A stretch of 64,000 bases of DNA from Flammeovirgaceae bacterium (GCA_015180985.1 CP054185.1:2169225-2233224); one strand, 5' to 3'; counted from the stretch's first letter, positions 34,055 through 42,906 are shown. A program made the numbers and translations. Notes: generated by a model not told the origin, from the sequence alone.

Positions 34055-34816
34055 ATGAAAGGATTTGAATTATTAAAAGTTGGTATTCATGCAGCCGGAT
34101 GTGCCTGCAAGGAAATTCTGGAGATATATCATTCAGAAAACTTTAATACCGAACTGAAAGCGGACCGCTCGCCATTAACTATGGCCGACAAGCGGGCGCA
34201 CTCAACTATTCTTTCTGCGCTGGCCGAAGCCAACATACCGGTGTTGAGTGAGGAGGGAAAGGATGTTCCGTATGAGCTACGCAGAAACTGGGAATACCTT
34301 TGGCTGGTTGATCCACTTGATGGCACCAAAGAATTTTTAAAGCGCAATGGTGAGTTTACCGTAAACATTGCTCTTATACATAACCAGCGCCCGGTACTTG
34401 GTGTGGTGGCCGTTCCGGTAAGCGGAGATGTGTATTATGCAGCCGAAGGCAACGGAGCTTTTGTAAAGCGAAACGGAAAGGCCATTCAATTGCCAAAGAG
34501 GTCACCGGTTAACCTGATGCAACCCGGCATCCGGGTTGTGGCATCGCGGTCGCACCTGAATGATGAGACGAAAGCGTTTATTGATTCATTGAATAACCCC
34601 ACGCTGGTATCAAAAGGCAGCAGCCTGAAGTTTATGCTGCTGGCCGAAGGCATAGCCGATGTTTATCCGCGGTTTGCCCCCACGATGGAGTGGGATACTG
34701 CCGCAGCGCATACTATTGTGCGGGAGGTGGGCCTCTGCGTTCTTCAGAGAGATGCTGAGACGGAACTGGTTTACAATAAACCGGATTTGATAAACCCGCA
34801 TTTTATTTCTGCTTAG
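34055..34816 (+). CDS. cysQ: 3'(2'),5'-bisphosphate nucleotidase
   Basis: 253 aa, FIG superfamily. Removes the 3'-phosphate of PAP (and PAPS), preventing PAP build-up in sulfate metabolism. The metal-binding motifs are DRSPLTMADKRAH near residue 36, SEEGKD near 65, and the catalytic WLVDPLDGTKEF near 84-95. The C-terminal DVYPRFAPTMEWDTAAAHTIV matches the family WDxAA motif. ATG 34055 is used; the longer frame from 33974 runs through the repeat. Its stop overlaps that of the convergent PIN gene by 4 nt. Confidence 0.95.
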   Translation: MKGFELLKVGIHAAGCACKEILEIYHSENFNTELKADRSPLTMADKRAHSTILSALAEANIPVLSEEGKDVPYELRRNWEYLWLVDPLDGTKEFLKRNGEFTVNIALIHNQRPVLGVVAVPVSGDVYYAAEGNGAFVKRNGKAIQLPKRSPVNLMQPGIRVVASRSHLNDETKAFIDSLNNPTLVSKGSSLKFMLLAEGIADVYPRFAPTMEWDTAAAHTIVREVGLCVLQRDAETELVYNKPDLINPHFISA

Positions 34817-35253
34817 GATACAAACGCCTCACAGAATTTTTCGGGAGTATATACAGGAAGTTCAGTCGCAGCAAATTTTCTGTAATCCCGAATGTTGCGG
34901 GTCAGGAAGAAATCTGCTGAGGCTTGTAATGCGGTAAAATACTGTAAACCATCTTCTTTGTCTTTAAAAGAGGATTCTAACGCGCGCAAAATACATGATT
35001 TGCCACTCTGAACTATTCCAGTGGCCTGAACAAAATCGATAAGTCTGGATTTTCCATCCTTGAGTTTGTATATGTCGAACGTTAAGTAAATAAGATTAGC
35101 AATACTGATCTCAGAAATCAGTAGCTGTACCCGGTGCTGTGCGGCCAGTTTGAGTACATTGACAGATGACTCAAAAAAAGGTTCACGCTTCGAAATGATA
35201 TCGAAGGCAACATCGGTATCAAGGAACACATCAGGAATACTTGCCGGCAACAT
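34813..35253 (-). CDS. PIN-domain ribonuclease, VapC-like toxin
   Basis: 146 aa PIN domain. Acidic residues expected of the Mg-dependent nuclease site are visible: Asp at DVFLDTDVAFD (residues 8-16), Glu near 48 in LISEISIANL, and the late FLTRNIRDYRK with DFFLTRN giving the third and fourth acidic positions. Such toxins cleave tRNA or rRNA. The start lies 23 nt inside the antitoxin gene, the normal antitoxin-first order. Neighbours belong to sulfate and polysaccharide functions, so the pair appears to be an independent insertion. Confidence 0.88.
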   Translation of the reverse strand: MLPASIPDVFLDTDVAFDIISKREPFFESSVNVLKLAAQHRVQLLISEISIANLIYLTFDIYKLKDGKSRLIDFVQATGIVQSGKSCILRALESSFKDKEDGLQYFTALQASADFFLTRNIRDYRKFAATELPVYTPEKFCEAFVS

Positions 35254-35479
35254 GTTTTCTAAGAAGTTCTTTATCCTTCAAAGATTTTACCGGTTTGGCT
35301 GCCTTAAGTCTTCGAAGAAGTCGTTCGGCTGCCCGTTGCGGCTCCGATTTTACAGAAGCCTGTCCGGTATCAAAAAAATCTTCAAAAAGCTGGGAGATGG
35401 ATTTTCCGGTACGCCTGGAATATCGCTTAGCTTGGTCAATAACACTTTTACGAACCGTTAAAGTTAATTTTGTTTTCAT
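35231..35479 (-). CDS. Antitoxin of the PIN toxin (ribbon-helix-helix-like, DUF6364 type)
   Basis: 82 aa from the ATG at 35479. The N-terminus KTKLTLTVRKSVIDQAKRYS is the strand-helix start of a ribbon-helix-helix DNA-binding unit, and GKSISQLFEDFFD completes the second helix. The C-terminal part is basic (LLRRLKAAKPVKSLKDKE) and probably binds the toxin. It overlaps the toxin start. A promoter and palindromic sites directly upstream fit autoregulation. Longer starts upstream run through the promoter and are rejected. Confidence 0.82.
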   Translation of the reverse strand: MKTKLTLTVRKSVIDQAKRYSRRTGKSISQLFEDFFDTGQASVKSEPQRAAERLLRRLKAAKPVKSLKDKELLRKHVAGKYS

Positions 35480-35482
35480 ACA

Positions 35483-35527
35483 ACACGTGTGGTAATCAAA
35501 TATACGTGTACCCATAACAAGGAGCAA
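35483..35527 (-). promoter_or_regulatory. Toxin-antitoxin promoter with candidate operator
   Basis: On the minus strand TATATTTG (35497-35504) matches TAnnTTTG, with TTG at 35525-35527 as -33 element 20 nt away. ACACGTGT (35483-35490), a perfect palindrome, lies between the box and the antitoxin ATG; a second ACGTGT-containing word TACGTGTA (35503-35510) overlaps the box. These are likely sites for autorepression (inference). Confidence 0.65.
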
Positions 35528-35568
35528 GACTGGCCGGGTTTTTCGTTCTGAGAATAACCCAAAACATG

Positions 35569-35576
35569 TACATTTG
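35569..35576 (+). promoter_or_regulatory. Promoter -7 box of the polysaccharide cluster, first gene
   Basis: TACATTTG matches TAnnTTTG, 20 nt before the ATG at 35596. A -33 element is poorly defined (TTCTG near 35546-35550). It overlaps the longer in-frame start at 35566, supporting the downstream ATG. Confidence 0.55.
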
Positions 35577-35595
35577 TGGGGTTTACTGCAAGAAT

Positions 35596-36588
35596 ATGGG
35601 TAAGAAGCAACGCGTTTTGATTACCGGTGGTGCCGGTTTCCTCGGCTCCCACTTGTGCGACCGGTTTATAAAGGAAGGTTTTCATGTCATCGCTATGGAT
35701 AACCTGATTACCGGTGACCTGCGAAATATTGAACACCTCTTTAAACATCCCGACTTTGAATTTTACCACCACGATGTCTCCACCTTTGTACACGTGCCGG
35801 GCGAACTGCACTACATCCTGCACTTTGCCTCACCGGCCAGCCCCATTGACTACCTGAAAATTCCTATCCAGACGTTAAAAGTGGGTTCGCTCGGAATCCA
35901 CAACCTGCTGGGTCTGGCGCGGGTAAAAAAATCACGGATACTGATTGCTTCTACCTCCGAAGTGTATGGCGATCCGCTGGTACATCCGCAACCCGAAGAG
36001 TACTATGGCAACGTAAACCCGGTTGGCCCCCGCGGGGTGTATGACGAAGCCAAGCGTTTTCAGGAGGCGATGACGATGGCGTACCACACCTTCCACGGAT
36101 TGGATACCCGCATCGCGCGAATCTTTAATACCTACGGTCCGCGTATGCGATTAAATGATGGCCGGGTATTGCCGGCATTTATAGGGCAGGCCCTGCGGGG
36201 AGAAGATCTGACTGTATTTGGCGATGGCTCGCAGACCCGATCGTTCTGTTTTATCGATGACCAGGTTGAAGGATTGTTCCGTCTGCTTATGTCGGACTAC
36301 CACCTGCCGGTGAACATCGGCAATCCGGAGGAGATCACAATTATGGATTTTGCAACGGAAATTATAAAGCTAACGGGTACACCCCAGAAAATTATCACCA
36401 AACCCCTCCCGGTTGACGACCCTAAGCAACGCCAGCCCGATATCAGCAAGGCAAAGGAAATTCTTGGTTGGGAACCCAAAGTATCGCGGGCCGATGGGTT
36501 GAGGATTACCTACGAGTTTTTCAAGTCGCTGCCCAAGGAGATTTTGTTTGAGCGGGAGAATAAGAGTTTTGAAAAGTATATAAGGTAA
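35596..36588 (+). CDS. UDP-glucuronate decarboxylase-like SDR epimerase
   Basis: 330 aa extended short-chain dehydrogenase. It has the N-terminal NAD site [14 protein letters not shown], the Ser/Thr of [10 protein letters not shown] near residue 120, and the catalytic YxxxK in [11 protein letters not shown] near 150. NTYGPRM near 177 and [14 protein letters not shown] near 215 follow. These segments match UXS, which converts UDP-GlcA to UDP-xylose; UDP-sugar epimerases are the alternative. It begins the run of plus-strand polysaccharide genes after a divergent toxin-antitoxin pair, and likely supplies a nucleotide pentose to the glycan. Confidence 0.88.
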   Translation: MGKKQRVLITGGAGFLGSHLCDRFIKEGFHVIAMDNLITGDLRNIEHLFKHPDFEFYHHDVSTFVHVPGELHYILHFASPASPIDYLKIPIQTLKVGSLGIHNLLGLARVKKSRILIASTSEVYGDPLVHPQPEEYYGNVNPVGPRGVYDEAKRFQEAMTMAYHTFHGLDTRIARIFNTYGPRMRLNDGRVLPAFIGQALRGEDLTVFGDGSQTRSFCFIDDQVEGLFRLLMSDYHLPVNIGNPEEITIMDFATEIIKLTGTPQKIITKPLPVDDPKQRQPDISKAKEILGWEPKVSRADGLRITYEFFKSLPKEILFERENKSFEKYIR

Positions 36589-36623
36589 TATTTCTCTGCA
36601 CATCAAATCATTGATTACCTCTC

Positions 36624-36659
36624 TTTGATGCCCCGAATTAAGGTATATTCCTATATTTG
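36624..36659 (+). promoter_or_regulatory. Promoter of the export/assembly genes
   Basis: TATATTTG (36652-36659) is an exact TAnnTTTG match, with TTTG at 36624-36627. The spacing of 24 nt is slightly long for the class. It lies 26 nt before the wza-like ATG. Confidence 0.6.
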
Positions 36660-36684
36660 TAGCTCAATTTTTAATAAGACCCTG

Positions 36685-37482
36685 ATGATGAGGATTTTTT
36701 GGTGGTTGTTTTGTTCCTCCCTGCTGTTCAGTTCCTGCGTTACCAACAAGAAGTACGTACTCCTGCAAAAAGATGATGTGAATAAAAAGGATTTACCCAA
36801 GGATACTGTGGTAAGGACATATGATTTAAAAATGTACGAATACCGTATTCAACCCGAGGACAATCTTTCAGTGAGGTTTGAGAGCCTGACGCCTGAAGAG
36901 TTCGATATTTTTAATCGGAGCATTCAAGGTAACACGAATTTCAATCTTACTCAGGGTAATGCCCTCCTGATAGGTGAATTGGTTGACCCGAATGGGGAGA
37001 TCAGTTATCCGGTTATAGGTAAAGTAAAAGTTGCAGGGTTAACCGTATATGAGGCACAGGATAAATTACAGAAACTGGCCGATGAATATCTCAAGTCTCC
37101 CGTTGTAAAAGTGCGACTGATAAATTTTCGTTTTACCATTCTGGGCGAGGTAAAACAGGAGGGTACTGTTACCCTTCCAAATAACCGCGTTAATTATATA
37201 GAAGCAATTGGATTGGCTGGGGGGCTTACCGACCTGGCGGATAAACGAAACATTAAACTTATCAGGCAGGTAAATGGAAAAGCAGAAGTACGCTATATTG
37301 ACCTACTGGATGAAGATTTTGTAAATAGACCGGAGTATTTCGTTTATCAAAATGACATACTTATTGTGCCCTCCCTGAGGCAGCGACCGTACCAGACTTA
37401 CTTTGGTAAGAATCTTTCATTATTCATATCCTCACTCTCATTGTTTCTTATCACTATAACATTAATTAACTCGATTGATTAA
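36685..37482 (+). CDS. Wza/BexD-like polysaccharide export lipoprotein
   Basis: 265 aa from ATG 36685 (ATG 36688 also possible). The lipoprotein signal FCSSLLFSSC gives an anchored Cys near residue 15. A Poly_export domain follows at about 45-140 (YRIQPEDNLSVRFESL, DPNGEISYPVIGKVKVAGLT) and a SLBB domain at about 145-235 (FTILGEVKQEGTVTLP, AIGLAGGLTDLADKRNIKLIRQ). There is a C-terminal membrane helix. It forms the outer-membrane or periplasmic channel for polysaccharide export with the Wzc-like kinase, whose ATG overlaps its stop (TAATG). Confidence 0.93.
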   Translation: MMRIFWWLFCSSLLFSSCVTNKKYVLLQKDDVNKKDLPKDTVVRTYDLKMYEYRIQPEDNLSVRFESLTPEEFDIFNRSIQGNTNFNLTQGNALLIGELVDPNGEISYPVIGKVKVAGLTVYEAQDKLQKLADEYLKSPVVKVRLINFRFTILGEVKQEGTVTLPNNRVNYIEAIGLAGGLTDLADKRNIKLIRQVNGKAEVRYIDLLDEDFVNRPEYFVYQNDILIVPSLRQRPYQTYFGKNLSLFISSLSLFLITITLINSID

Positions 37483-39836
37483 TGGCTGAGTCATTTTTAG
37501 AACAGGATATCCGTCAGTCCCCTCAAAGCACTACACTTGATTATAAGCGGGTGCTTTACCGGGCACTACAGTTTTGGTACCTAATTGTTTTATCTATTGT
37601 AGTAGCTGTTAGTATAGCTTTTTTATACAATCGTTACTCAGTACCTGTTTTTGAGATTAACGCGTCTATTATAATCCGAGAAACTCAGGAGCCCAGTGAA
37701 GGTAAATTTCTTTACAACAATCCAATTGTAAGTCCATACAGGAATTACTACAATGAGATTTATATCATTCGTTCTATTCCATTGATTGAACGGGTTATTG
37801 ATAGTCTTAATTTCGGGGTTCTCTTTTACCGTCAAGGTAAAGTTCTTACCATTGATGCCTATCACCATGTGCCCGTTGAAGCTAAAGTGATTGCAGGTGC
37901 AGAAAACGGATCGCACGCTTTTGATCTTACAATTATTAATGAAAGCCAATTTATTCTGTCCGTTGATAATCAGGTTACATATCAATTTGGTGATACAATA
38001 ACTATTGATAATTTGAAATTTATCATTGTTCGCAAAAATGGCCGTAAACTTGAAACCTATTATAACGATCCCTTTTTGTTAACTATCCACAGTACGTTGG
38101 CTGTTTCACGAAGCTATGCATCAAGGCTCGAAGCAAAATGGGCTGAACAAGGTGCTTCTGTAGTAAATCTGCGCATCCTGGGTCAGAACCAACAACGGGA
38201 ACTTGATTTTATGCGCGAACTTATTTCTGCCTATCAGTACTATGACCTTGAAAAGAAAAATCAAACAGCTACCCGAGCTATACGATTTATTGATCATCAA
38301 TTATCATCAATTCGCGATTCTTTGCGTTTTTTTGAGATACAGCTCGAAAAGTTTAAAGACAAAAATGTGGTTACTGACCTGGGCACGGAAGCCCTCAGGG
38401 TTTTTCAAAAACTTGAACAACTTGAAACCCAAAAAACAGCCATTTTGATAAATGAGAATTACTATAAATACCTTCGTGATTACCTAAGTAAGAGCACAAA
38501 TCATGATCAAGTAATTCTGCCAACTTCTGTTGGTATACAAGATCCAGTACTTACCAACCTGGTAGCCAGTATGGTTGAATTGCAACTCGAAGTTAAACTT
38601 TATGGTGATGTTGACCGTATGCGTAATCCATTTATTGCGGACAAACAGTCCCGGTTGAGCGCCATTAAAAGAGACATTCTGGAATCACTTGCCTCACTAG
38701 AGGCAACAGATAAAATCAAATCCGACCAGTTAAACAAGCAGATAAGTGATGCCGAGAAACAACTGGCCTACCTTCCCGCTGCCGAGCGGCAACTGGTTAC
38801 CATCCAGCGCAACTACACATTGCTTGAAAACCTATATGTTTTTCTGATGCAAAGAAAATCTGAGGCTGAAATATCCAAAGAATCTAACGTGACAGATATT
38901 CAGGTAGTAAATGACCCTCAGGTTAGCGGCCCTATTTCGCCTAAAAAAGTTCAGAATTATACAATTGCTTTTGCTGGCGGATTAATTTTGCCGTTTGCAT
39001 TATTCATACTGTTTGAAATTATGAATACTCGGGTTCAATCGAAAGAAGATATTGAGAAGATTACACACATGCCGTTTATAGGCGGAGTTGGCCATAATAC
39101 CACTGAAGGTAACCTGATTGTCTACGAGAAGCCAAAGTCTGCTGTGGCCGAATCATTCCGTGCACTCAGGTCCAACATTGGTTATTTTACAGGATACCAG
39201 GATAAAAAGATAATCCTCATCACCAGTTCTATCAGTGGTGAAGGCAAAACCTTTACATCCGTTAACCTGGCTACTGTGCTTTCACTTTCCGGAAAAAAAA
39301 CCGTTATTATAGGTGCCGATATGCGAAAGCCTAGGCTTTATACTGATTTTAAACTAGAGAACAATATCGGTTTAAGCAATTACCTTGCTGGTATAGCCAA
39401 TTTAAAAGAAATTGTTCAGCCAACACCTATTGAAAACCTGTACTTACTCAGCAGTGGCCCCGTGCCTCCCAATCCGAGTGAATTATTAATGCGCCCTAAA
39501 CTTGCTGATCTTTTCGGAGGACTTTTAAAGGAGTATGATTATGTGATTATTGATTCCCCTCCCATTAACCTGATTGCCGATGCTTTTGAATTGGCTAAGT
39601 ATGCGCACCATACTCTCTATGTAGTGCGTCAGAATTACACACCAAAGGAAGCACTAAGGATGGTTGCCGACTATTACGGAGATGGCCGGTTGAGAAATAT
39701 CAGTGTCGTATTGAATGATATTTTTAAATCAGGGCTAGGATACGGTTACGGATACGGTTATGGTTACGGCTATAGCTATAATTACTATGGATATGGTTAT
39801 CACAGTAAAGTCCAAGATAATTATTACGAAGATTAA
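37482..39836 (+). CDS. Wzc-like chain-length regulator and BY-type tyrosine kinase
   Basis: 784 aa. A first membrane helix (about 30-50) is followed by the Wzz periplasmic domain with coiled-coil segments (about 260-450), and the second helix at about 488-510 after PISPKKVQNY. A cytoplasmic kinase follows: Walker A SISGEGKTFTS near 580, Walker A' IIGADMRKPRL near 612, and Walker B YVIIDSPP near 690. The C-terminus is a striking tail with six consecutive Gly-Tyr pairs and 13 tyrosines in about 35 residues, the autophosphorylation cluster expected for BY-kinases. It controls polymer length and export with the Wza-like protein. Confidence 0.94.
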   Translation: MAESFLEQDIRQSPQSTTLDYKRVLYRALQFWYLIVLSIVVAVSIAFLYNRYSVPVFEINASIIIRETQEPSEGKFLYNNPIVSPYRNYYNEIYIIRSIPLIERVIDSLNFGVLFYRQGKVLTIDAYHHVPVEAKVIAGAENGSHAFDLTIINESQFILSVDNQVTYQFGDTITIDNLKFIIVRKNGRKLETYYNDPFLLTIHSTLAVSRSYASRLEAKWAEQGASVVNLRILGQNQQRELDFMRELISAYQYYDLEKKNQTATRAIRFIDHQLSSIRDSLRFFEIQLEKFKDKNVVTDLGTEALRVFQKLEQLETQKTAILINENYYKYLRDYLSKSTNHDQVILPTSVGIQDPVLTNLVASMVELQLEVKLYGDVDRMRNPFIADKQSRLSAIKRDILESLASLEATDKIKSDQLNKQISDAEKQLAYLPAAERQLVTIQRNYTLLENLYVFLMQRKSEAEISKESNVTDIQVVNDPQVSGPISPKKVQNYTIAFAGGLILPFALFILFEIMNTRVQSKEDIEKITHMPFIGGVGHNTTEGNLIVYEKPKSAVAESFRALRSNIGYFTGYQDKKIILITSSISGEGKTFTSVNLATVLSLSGKKTVIIGADMRKPRLYTDFKLENNIGLSNYLAGIANLKEIVQPTPIENLYLLSSGPVPPNPSELLMRPKLADLFGGLLKEYDYVIIDSPPINLIADAFELAKYAHHTLYVVRQNYTPKEALRMVADYYGDGRLRNISVVLNDIFKSGLGYGYGYGYGYGYSYNYYGYGYHSKVQDNYYED

Positions 39837-39849
39837 GTGCCCATTGTAA

Positions 39850-40680
39850 ATGGTTACGACCCTGATAAAGCGTCATAAGGAATTTATAAAATTGGTTTAT
39901 GTCCGTTACCGTAAACCAATTCTGGCCGTTTACCAGACACTTCACCGGTTTGGCAAAAGCCGAAAATGTTATGTTTGCGGAGAGACATTCGGGCGGTTTA
40001 CCCGATATAAAGGCGGTTCCGCTTTTTTTCCGGAATGGATATCCATGTTGCAAATGGTAGGTAGCGATGTAGATAATTTCGGCTGCCCGTATTGTAATTC
40101 TTTTGATCGGGAACGACATTTATTCATGTATTTCGATAATCTTAATTTGTGGCTTCAGATTAAGAACTGCAACGTACTACATTTTGCACCTGAAGCCCAT
40201 CTTTCTAAACGAATTGAAAGAGAAGGCCCTGCCATGTACATTAAAGCTGATTTGTTTCCTGCAAACGAGTCTATTAGCAAAGAAGATGCTACCGACATTT
40301 CGTTTTCAGACAATACGTTTGATATAGTAATTGCCAACCACGTTTTAGAACATATTCCTGATTATGAGAAGGCGTTAAGGGAAATTTGGAGAGTGCTTAA
40401 ACCGGGAGGTACTGCGATTTTGCAGACCCCTTTTTCAAATGTGCTAAAGAATAATTTTGAAGACGCGGGTATTAATACCCCGACCTTGCGGTCGTATTTT
40501 TATGCCCAGCATGATCACGTACGTGTATTTGGTAAAGTTCAGTTATTCAGGTCGATGAAAAAAGCTGGATTCATTTTTCGGATTGCCCACCATAATGACC
40601 TGTTTCGTAGTGAAGAGGCCTATTACTATGGGGTAAATGCCTTCGAAGACTTACTGAGGCTTGTAAAGCCGGAAAAATAA
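39850..40680 (+). CDS. SAM-dependent methyltransferase with N-terminal Cys4 zinc-ribbon
   Basis: 276 aa. The N-terminal part has two CxxC pairs (CYVC near residue 40 and GCPYC near 79), probably a zinc ribbon. The class I methyltransferase domain follows from about 100: VLHFAPEAHLSKRI (motif I variant), IKADLF, ATDISFSDNTFDIVIANHVLEHIPDY and VLKPGGTAILQTPF. Such proteins occur in glycan clusters, where the methyl acceptor is probably a sugar; acceptor not assignable. It follows the kinase gene by 13 nt. Confidence 0.85.
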   Translation: MVTTLIKRHKEFIKLVYVRYRKPILAVYQTLHRFGKSRKCYVCGETFGRFTRYKGGSAFFPEWISMLQMVGSDVDNFGCPYCNSFDRERHLFMYFDNLNLWLQIKNCNVLHFAPEAHLSKRIEREGPAMYIKADLFPANESISKEDATDISFSDNTFDIVIANHVLEHIPDYEKALREIWRVLKPGGTAILQTPFSNVLKNNFEDAGINTPTLRSYFYAQHDHVRVFGKVQLFRSMKKAGFIFRIAHHNDLFRSEEAYYYGVNAFEDLLRLVKPEK

Positions 40681-40711
40681 TTCAGCTACATTCTGATTGT
40701 AACTTGGAATT

Positions 40712-41398
40712 ATGAATATTGATCAGTTTCTTGTTAAAGTTAAATCAGCAATTCAGAAAAATCTGGAAGGTGTAATTGCGCTAAGAGACCGAAGATCGCT
40801 TAAAGATGATTTAAGTTATGTTACCGATGGCGATTTATTTGTTCAATCTCTTATTCTAGATATTCTAAAGGAGGAATCAAAGGTAACGATTGTAACAGAG
40901 GAAAGTCAAGCAGAGGTAAGCCACAAAGAGGAGGAGGGGTTTATTGTTGTAATTGATCCAATTGATGGAACAGAAAATTTTACCTCAGGATTAGCCGAAT
41001 GGGGGGTTTCGATTGCCTGCTTTTTGGATTACCAGCATGTCGGCTCACTTCTTGGTTGCCCTGAGTTGAACCTTTGGCTTAAGACGGGTGATAACGTTGA
41101 AAGGTTTAACTCCAGAATCCGGGGTTTATCTAGCTCCTTAACATTGGACGAACTTGTTAAAGCAACACAGGGTCACGAGTACAGAATCTTGGGTTGTTGC
41201 GTTTACAACATGATCAATGTAATTCGCGGATCGTTTTTATCTTTCGAAAATCCAAAAGGCGCAAATAGCTGGGATATCTTGGCAGGACTTAATTTAGCGT
41301 TAGAGAATAATTTAATAGTAGAAGTTGATGACAAGCCGTATACTGGAGAATATCTTCAGGCAAATAGAAAGTACCGATTCCGCGTGGAGCACCGATAA
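40712..41398 (+). CDS. Inositol monophosphatase/FIG-family phosphatase in the glycan cluster
   Basis: 228 aa. FIG-superfamily landmarks are LKDDLSYVTDGDLFVQSLI, EESQAE near residue 68, and the catalytic VVIDPIDGTENFTSGLAEWGVS near 85-100. The C-terminal SWDILAGLNLALENN gives the family WDxxAG motif. Family members hydrolyse phosphate from sugar or inositol phosphates. Next to NeuB-like and NeuA-like genes, a role as sugar-phosphate or nonulosonate-9-phosphate phosphatase is attractive but unproven. Its last 71 nt overlap the start of the NeuB fusion in another frame. Confidence 0.85.
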   Translation: MNIDQFLVKVKSAIQKNLEGVIALRDRRSLKDDLSYVTDGDLFVQSLILDILKEESKVTIVTEESQAEVSHKEEEGFIVVIDPIDGTENFTSGLAEWGVSIACFLDYQHVGSLLGCPELNLWLKTGDNVERFNSRIRGLSSSLTLDELVKATQGHEYRILGCCVYNMINVIRGSFLSFENPKGANSWDILAGLNLALENNLIVEVDDKPYTGEYLQANRKYRFRVEHR

Positions 41399-42905
41399 TG
41401 TATTCATTATCGGTAAAGGCCCAAGCATAGATGAACTGGAAGGTTTTGAACTACCACCCGGTTTAGTTATTAATATTAACGATTCTGAAAAGATCATTCA
41501 GGGGCATATTGGAGTTTTTAGCGCTAACTGGGTTCGTCACAGCCTAAAAGAACACGGGTTTAAATGTTGTTATTACCTTGCAGGAAAACCACTACCTGTT
41601 CAGGTTCCGCATGATTTGGTTTTACCTATCCCGCTTGAAATTGATTCGGAAGAATTGATTCTTTATCGTTTTGGAATGGAGGAGTATTATGATGAAGGAT
41701 TTGTTTTGCTTAATGCCCTTAAAATATGCCGGCAACTCTCCAGTCACTTTAAGAAGAAATTGAATATTTACCTGCTAGGATTTGATTTCTCAACAGCTAA
41801 AGGTGAAGTTAGTAAAAACCTTGGAGTTGATTATGCGAAAGAATCAGAGCCCGACAGGGAATTGGTAGTTCATTCGCAAGAATATGATTACCTGCAATTG
41901 GTGAAGTTCTTTCAGGATAATCCGGTACTTCATCTTTTACATGTGGGCAATAAGGAATATAGTAAATTGACAACTTCCCAGTTCAAAGAAAAATTCTCCT
42001 CGAGAATTGCAATACCTGCAAAAGCAGAAACTGAGCCGAAGCGAGTACCCGAGAATACCGTATTGATTGTGGCTGAACTAACCAATAATCACCTAGGTGA
42101 TACCCAGCGATTAGTGGAAATGGTTGAACGGGCAAAGGAGGCCGGGGCCGACTTGATAAAAATTCAGAAACGTGATGTGGATACATTTTATTCGGCTGAG
42201 AAATTAAGCAGTTATTATTGGTCTCCTTTTGGTAAAACTCTGGGCGATTATCGGAAAGGAGTTGAACTGGATGAAGAAAAATTAGAAATTCTAGATAAGA
42301 CCTGTCGGTCATTGAAGATTGACTGGTTCTGTTCGGTACTCGATTTTCCTTCATTTGAAATAATCAGGAAGTTTAACCCTAAGTTGATAAAAATACCCTC
42401 AACAATATCCAATCATCATGAATTTCACCAACAAGTTGCCCGTGCTTATAATGGACCCATCGTAATATCGACAGGGTATACCGATCAGCGGTATGAGGAT
42501 TATGTGCTAGAAACTTTTGCAGGTAATGAAAAAATTTACTTGCTTCATTGCGTTTCAGCATACCCAACCCCTCTTCACGATTGTAACGTTTCAGTTGTTA
42601 GGCACTATGCGGAGCTGGCCAAAAAGTACCCATCACTTATTCCTGGGTATTCAAGTCACGATATTGGATCGTTTGGTTCTATGCTCGCTGTGGCCAGTGG
42701 AGCAAAAATGATTGAAAAGCACGTAAAACTGGGAGATGTGAACTGGGTGCACTTTGATAAAGTAGCCCTTGATTTGAAAACGGATACCTTTAAAAAGTTT
42801 GTTAAAGACATCCGAAGCACTGAACTGGCGCTTGGCTCACCTGTTAAGAGGGTGCTTCCTTCCGAACATCATAAATATGAGGTGGTAAATCCTAAAAGGG
42901 TTTAA
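41328..42905 (+). CDS. Fusion of a GT42/DUF115-like domain with a NeuB-type synthase domain
   Basis: 525 aa from ATG 41328, which lies inside the phosphatase gene; no later in-frame ATG precedes the first domain. Residues 1-210 look like a GT42/DUF115-type Rossmann domain: VFIIGKGPSIDELEGF near 25 and YLLGFDFSTAKG near 148. Residues 245-505 are NeuB, which condenses PEP with an N-acyl hexosamine to a nonulosonic acid: AELTNNHLGD (249-258), IKIQKRD, HCVSAYPTP (407-415), PGYSSHDIG and EKHVKLGD (463-470). The C-terminal SAF (antifreeze-like) domain of canonical NeuB is missing. The NeuA-like gene follows 1 nt later. The function of the first domain is inferred. Confidence 0.82.
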   Translation: MTSRILENIFRQIESTDSAWSTDNVFIIGKGPSIDELEGFELPPGLVININDSEKIIQGHIGVFSANWVRHSLKEHGFKCCYYLAGKPLPVQVPHDLVLPIPLEIDSEELILYRFGMEEYYDEGFVLLNALKICRQLSSHFKKKLNIYLLGFDFSTAKGEVSKNLGVDYAKESEPDRELVVHSQEYDYLQLVKFFQDNPVLHLLHVGNKEYSKLTTSQFKEKFSSRIAIPAKAETEPKRVPENTVLIVAELTNNHLGDTQRLVEMVERAKEAGADLIKIQKRDVDTFYSAEKLSSYYWSPFGKTLGDYRKGVELDEEKLEILDKTCRSLKIDWFCSVLDFPSFEIIRKFNPKLIKIPSTISNHHEFHQQVARAYNGPIVISTGYTDQRYEDYVLETFAGNEKIYLLHCVSAYPTPLHDCNVSVVRHYAELAKKYPSLIPGYSSHDIGSFGSMLAVASGAKMIEKHVKLGDVNWVHFDKVALDLKTDTFKKFVKDIRSTELALGSPVKRVLPSEHHKYEVVNPKRV

Positions 42906-42906
42906 A

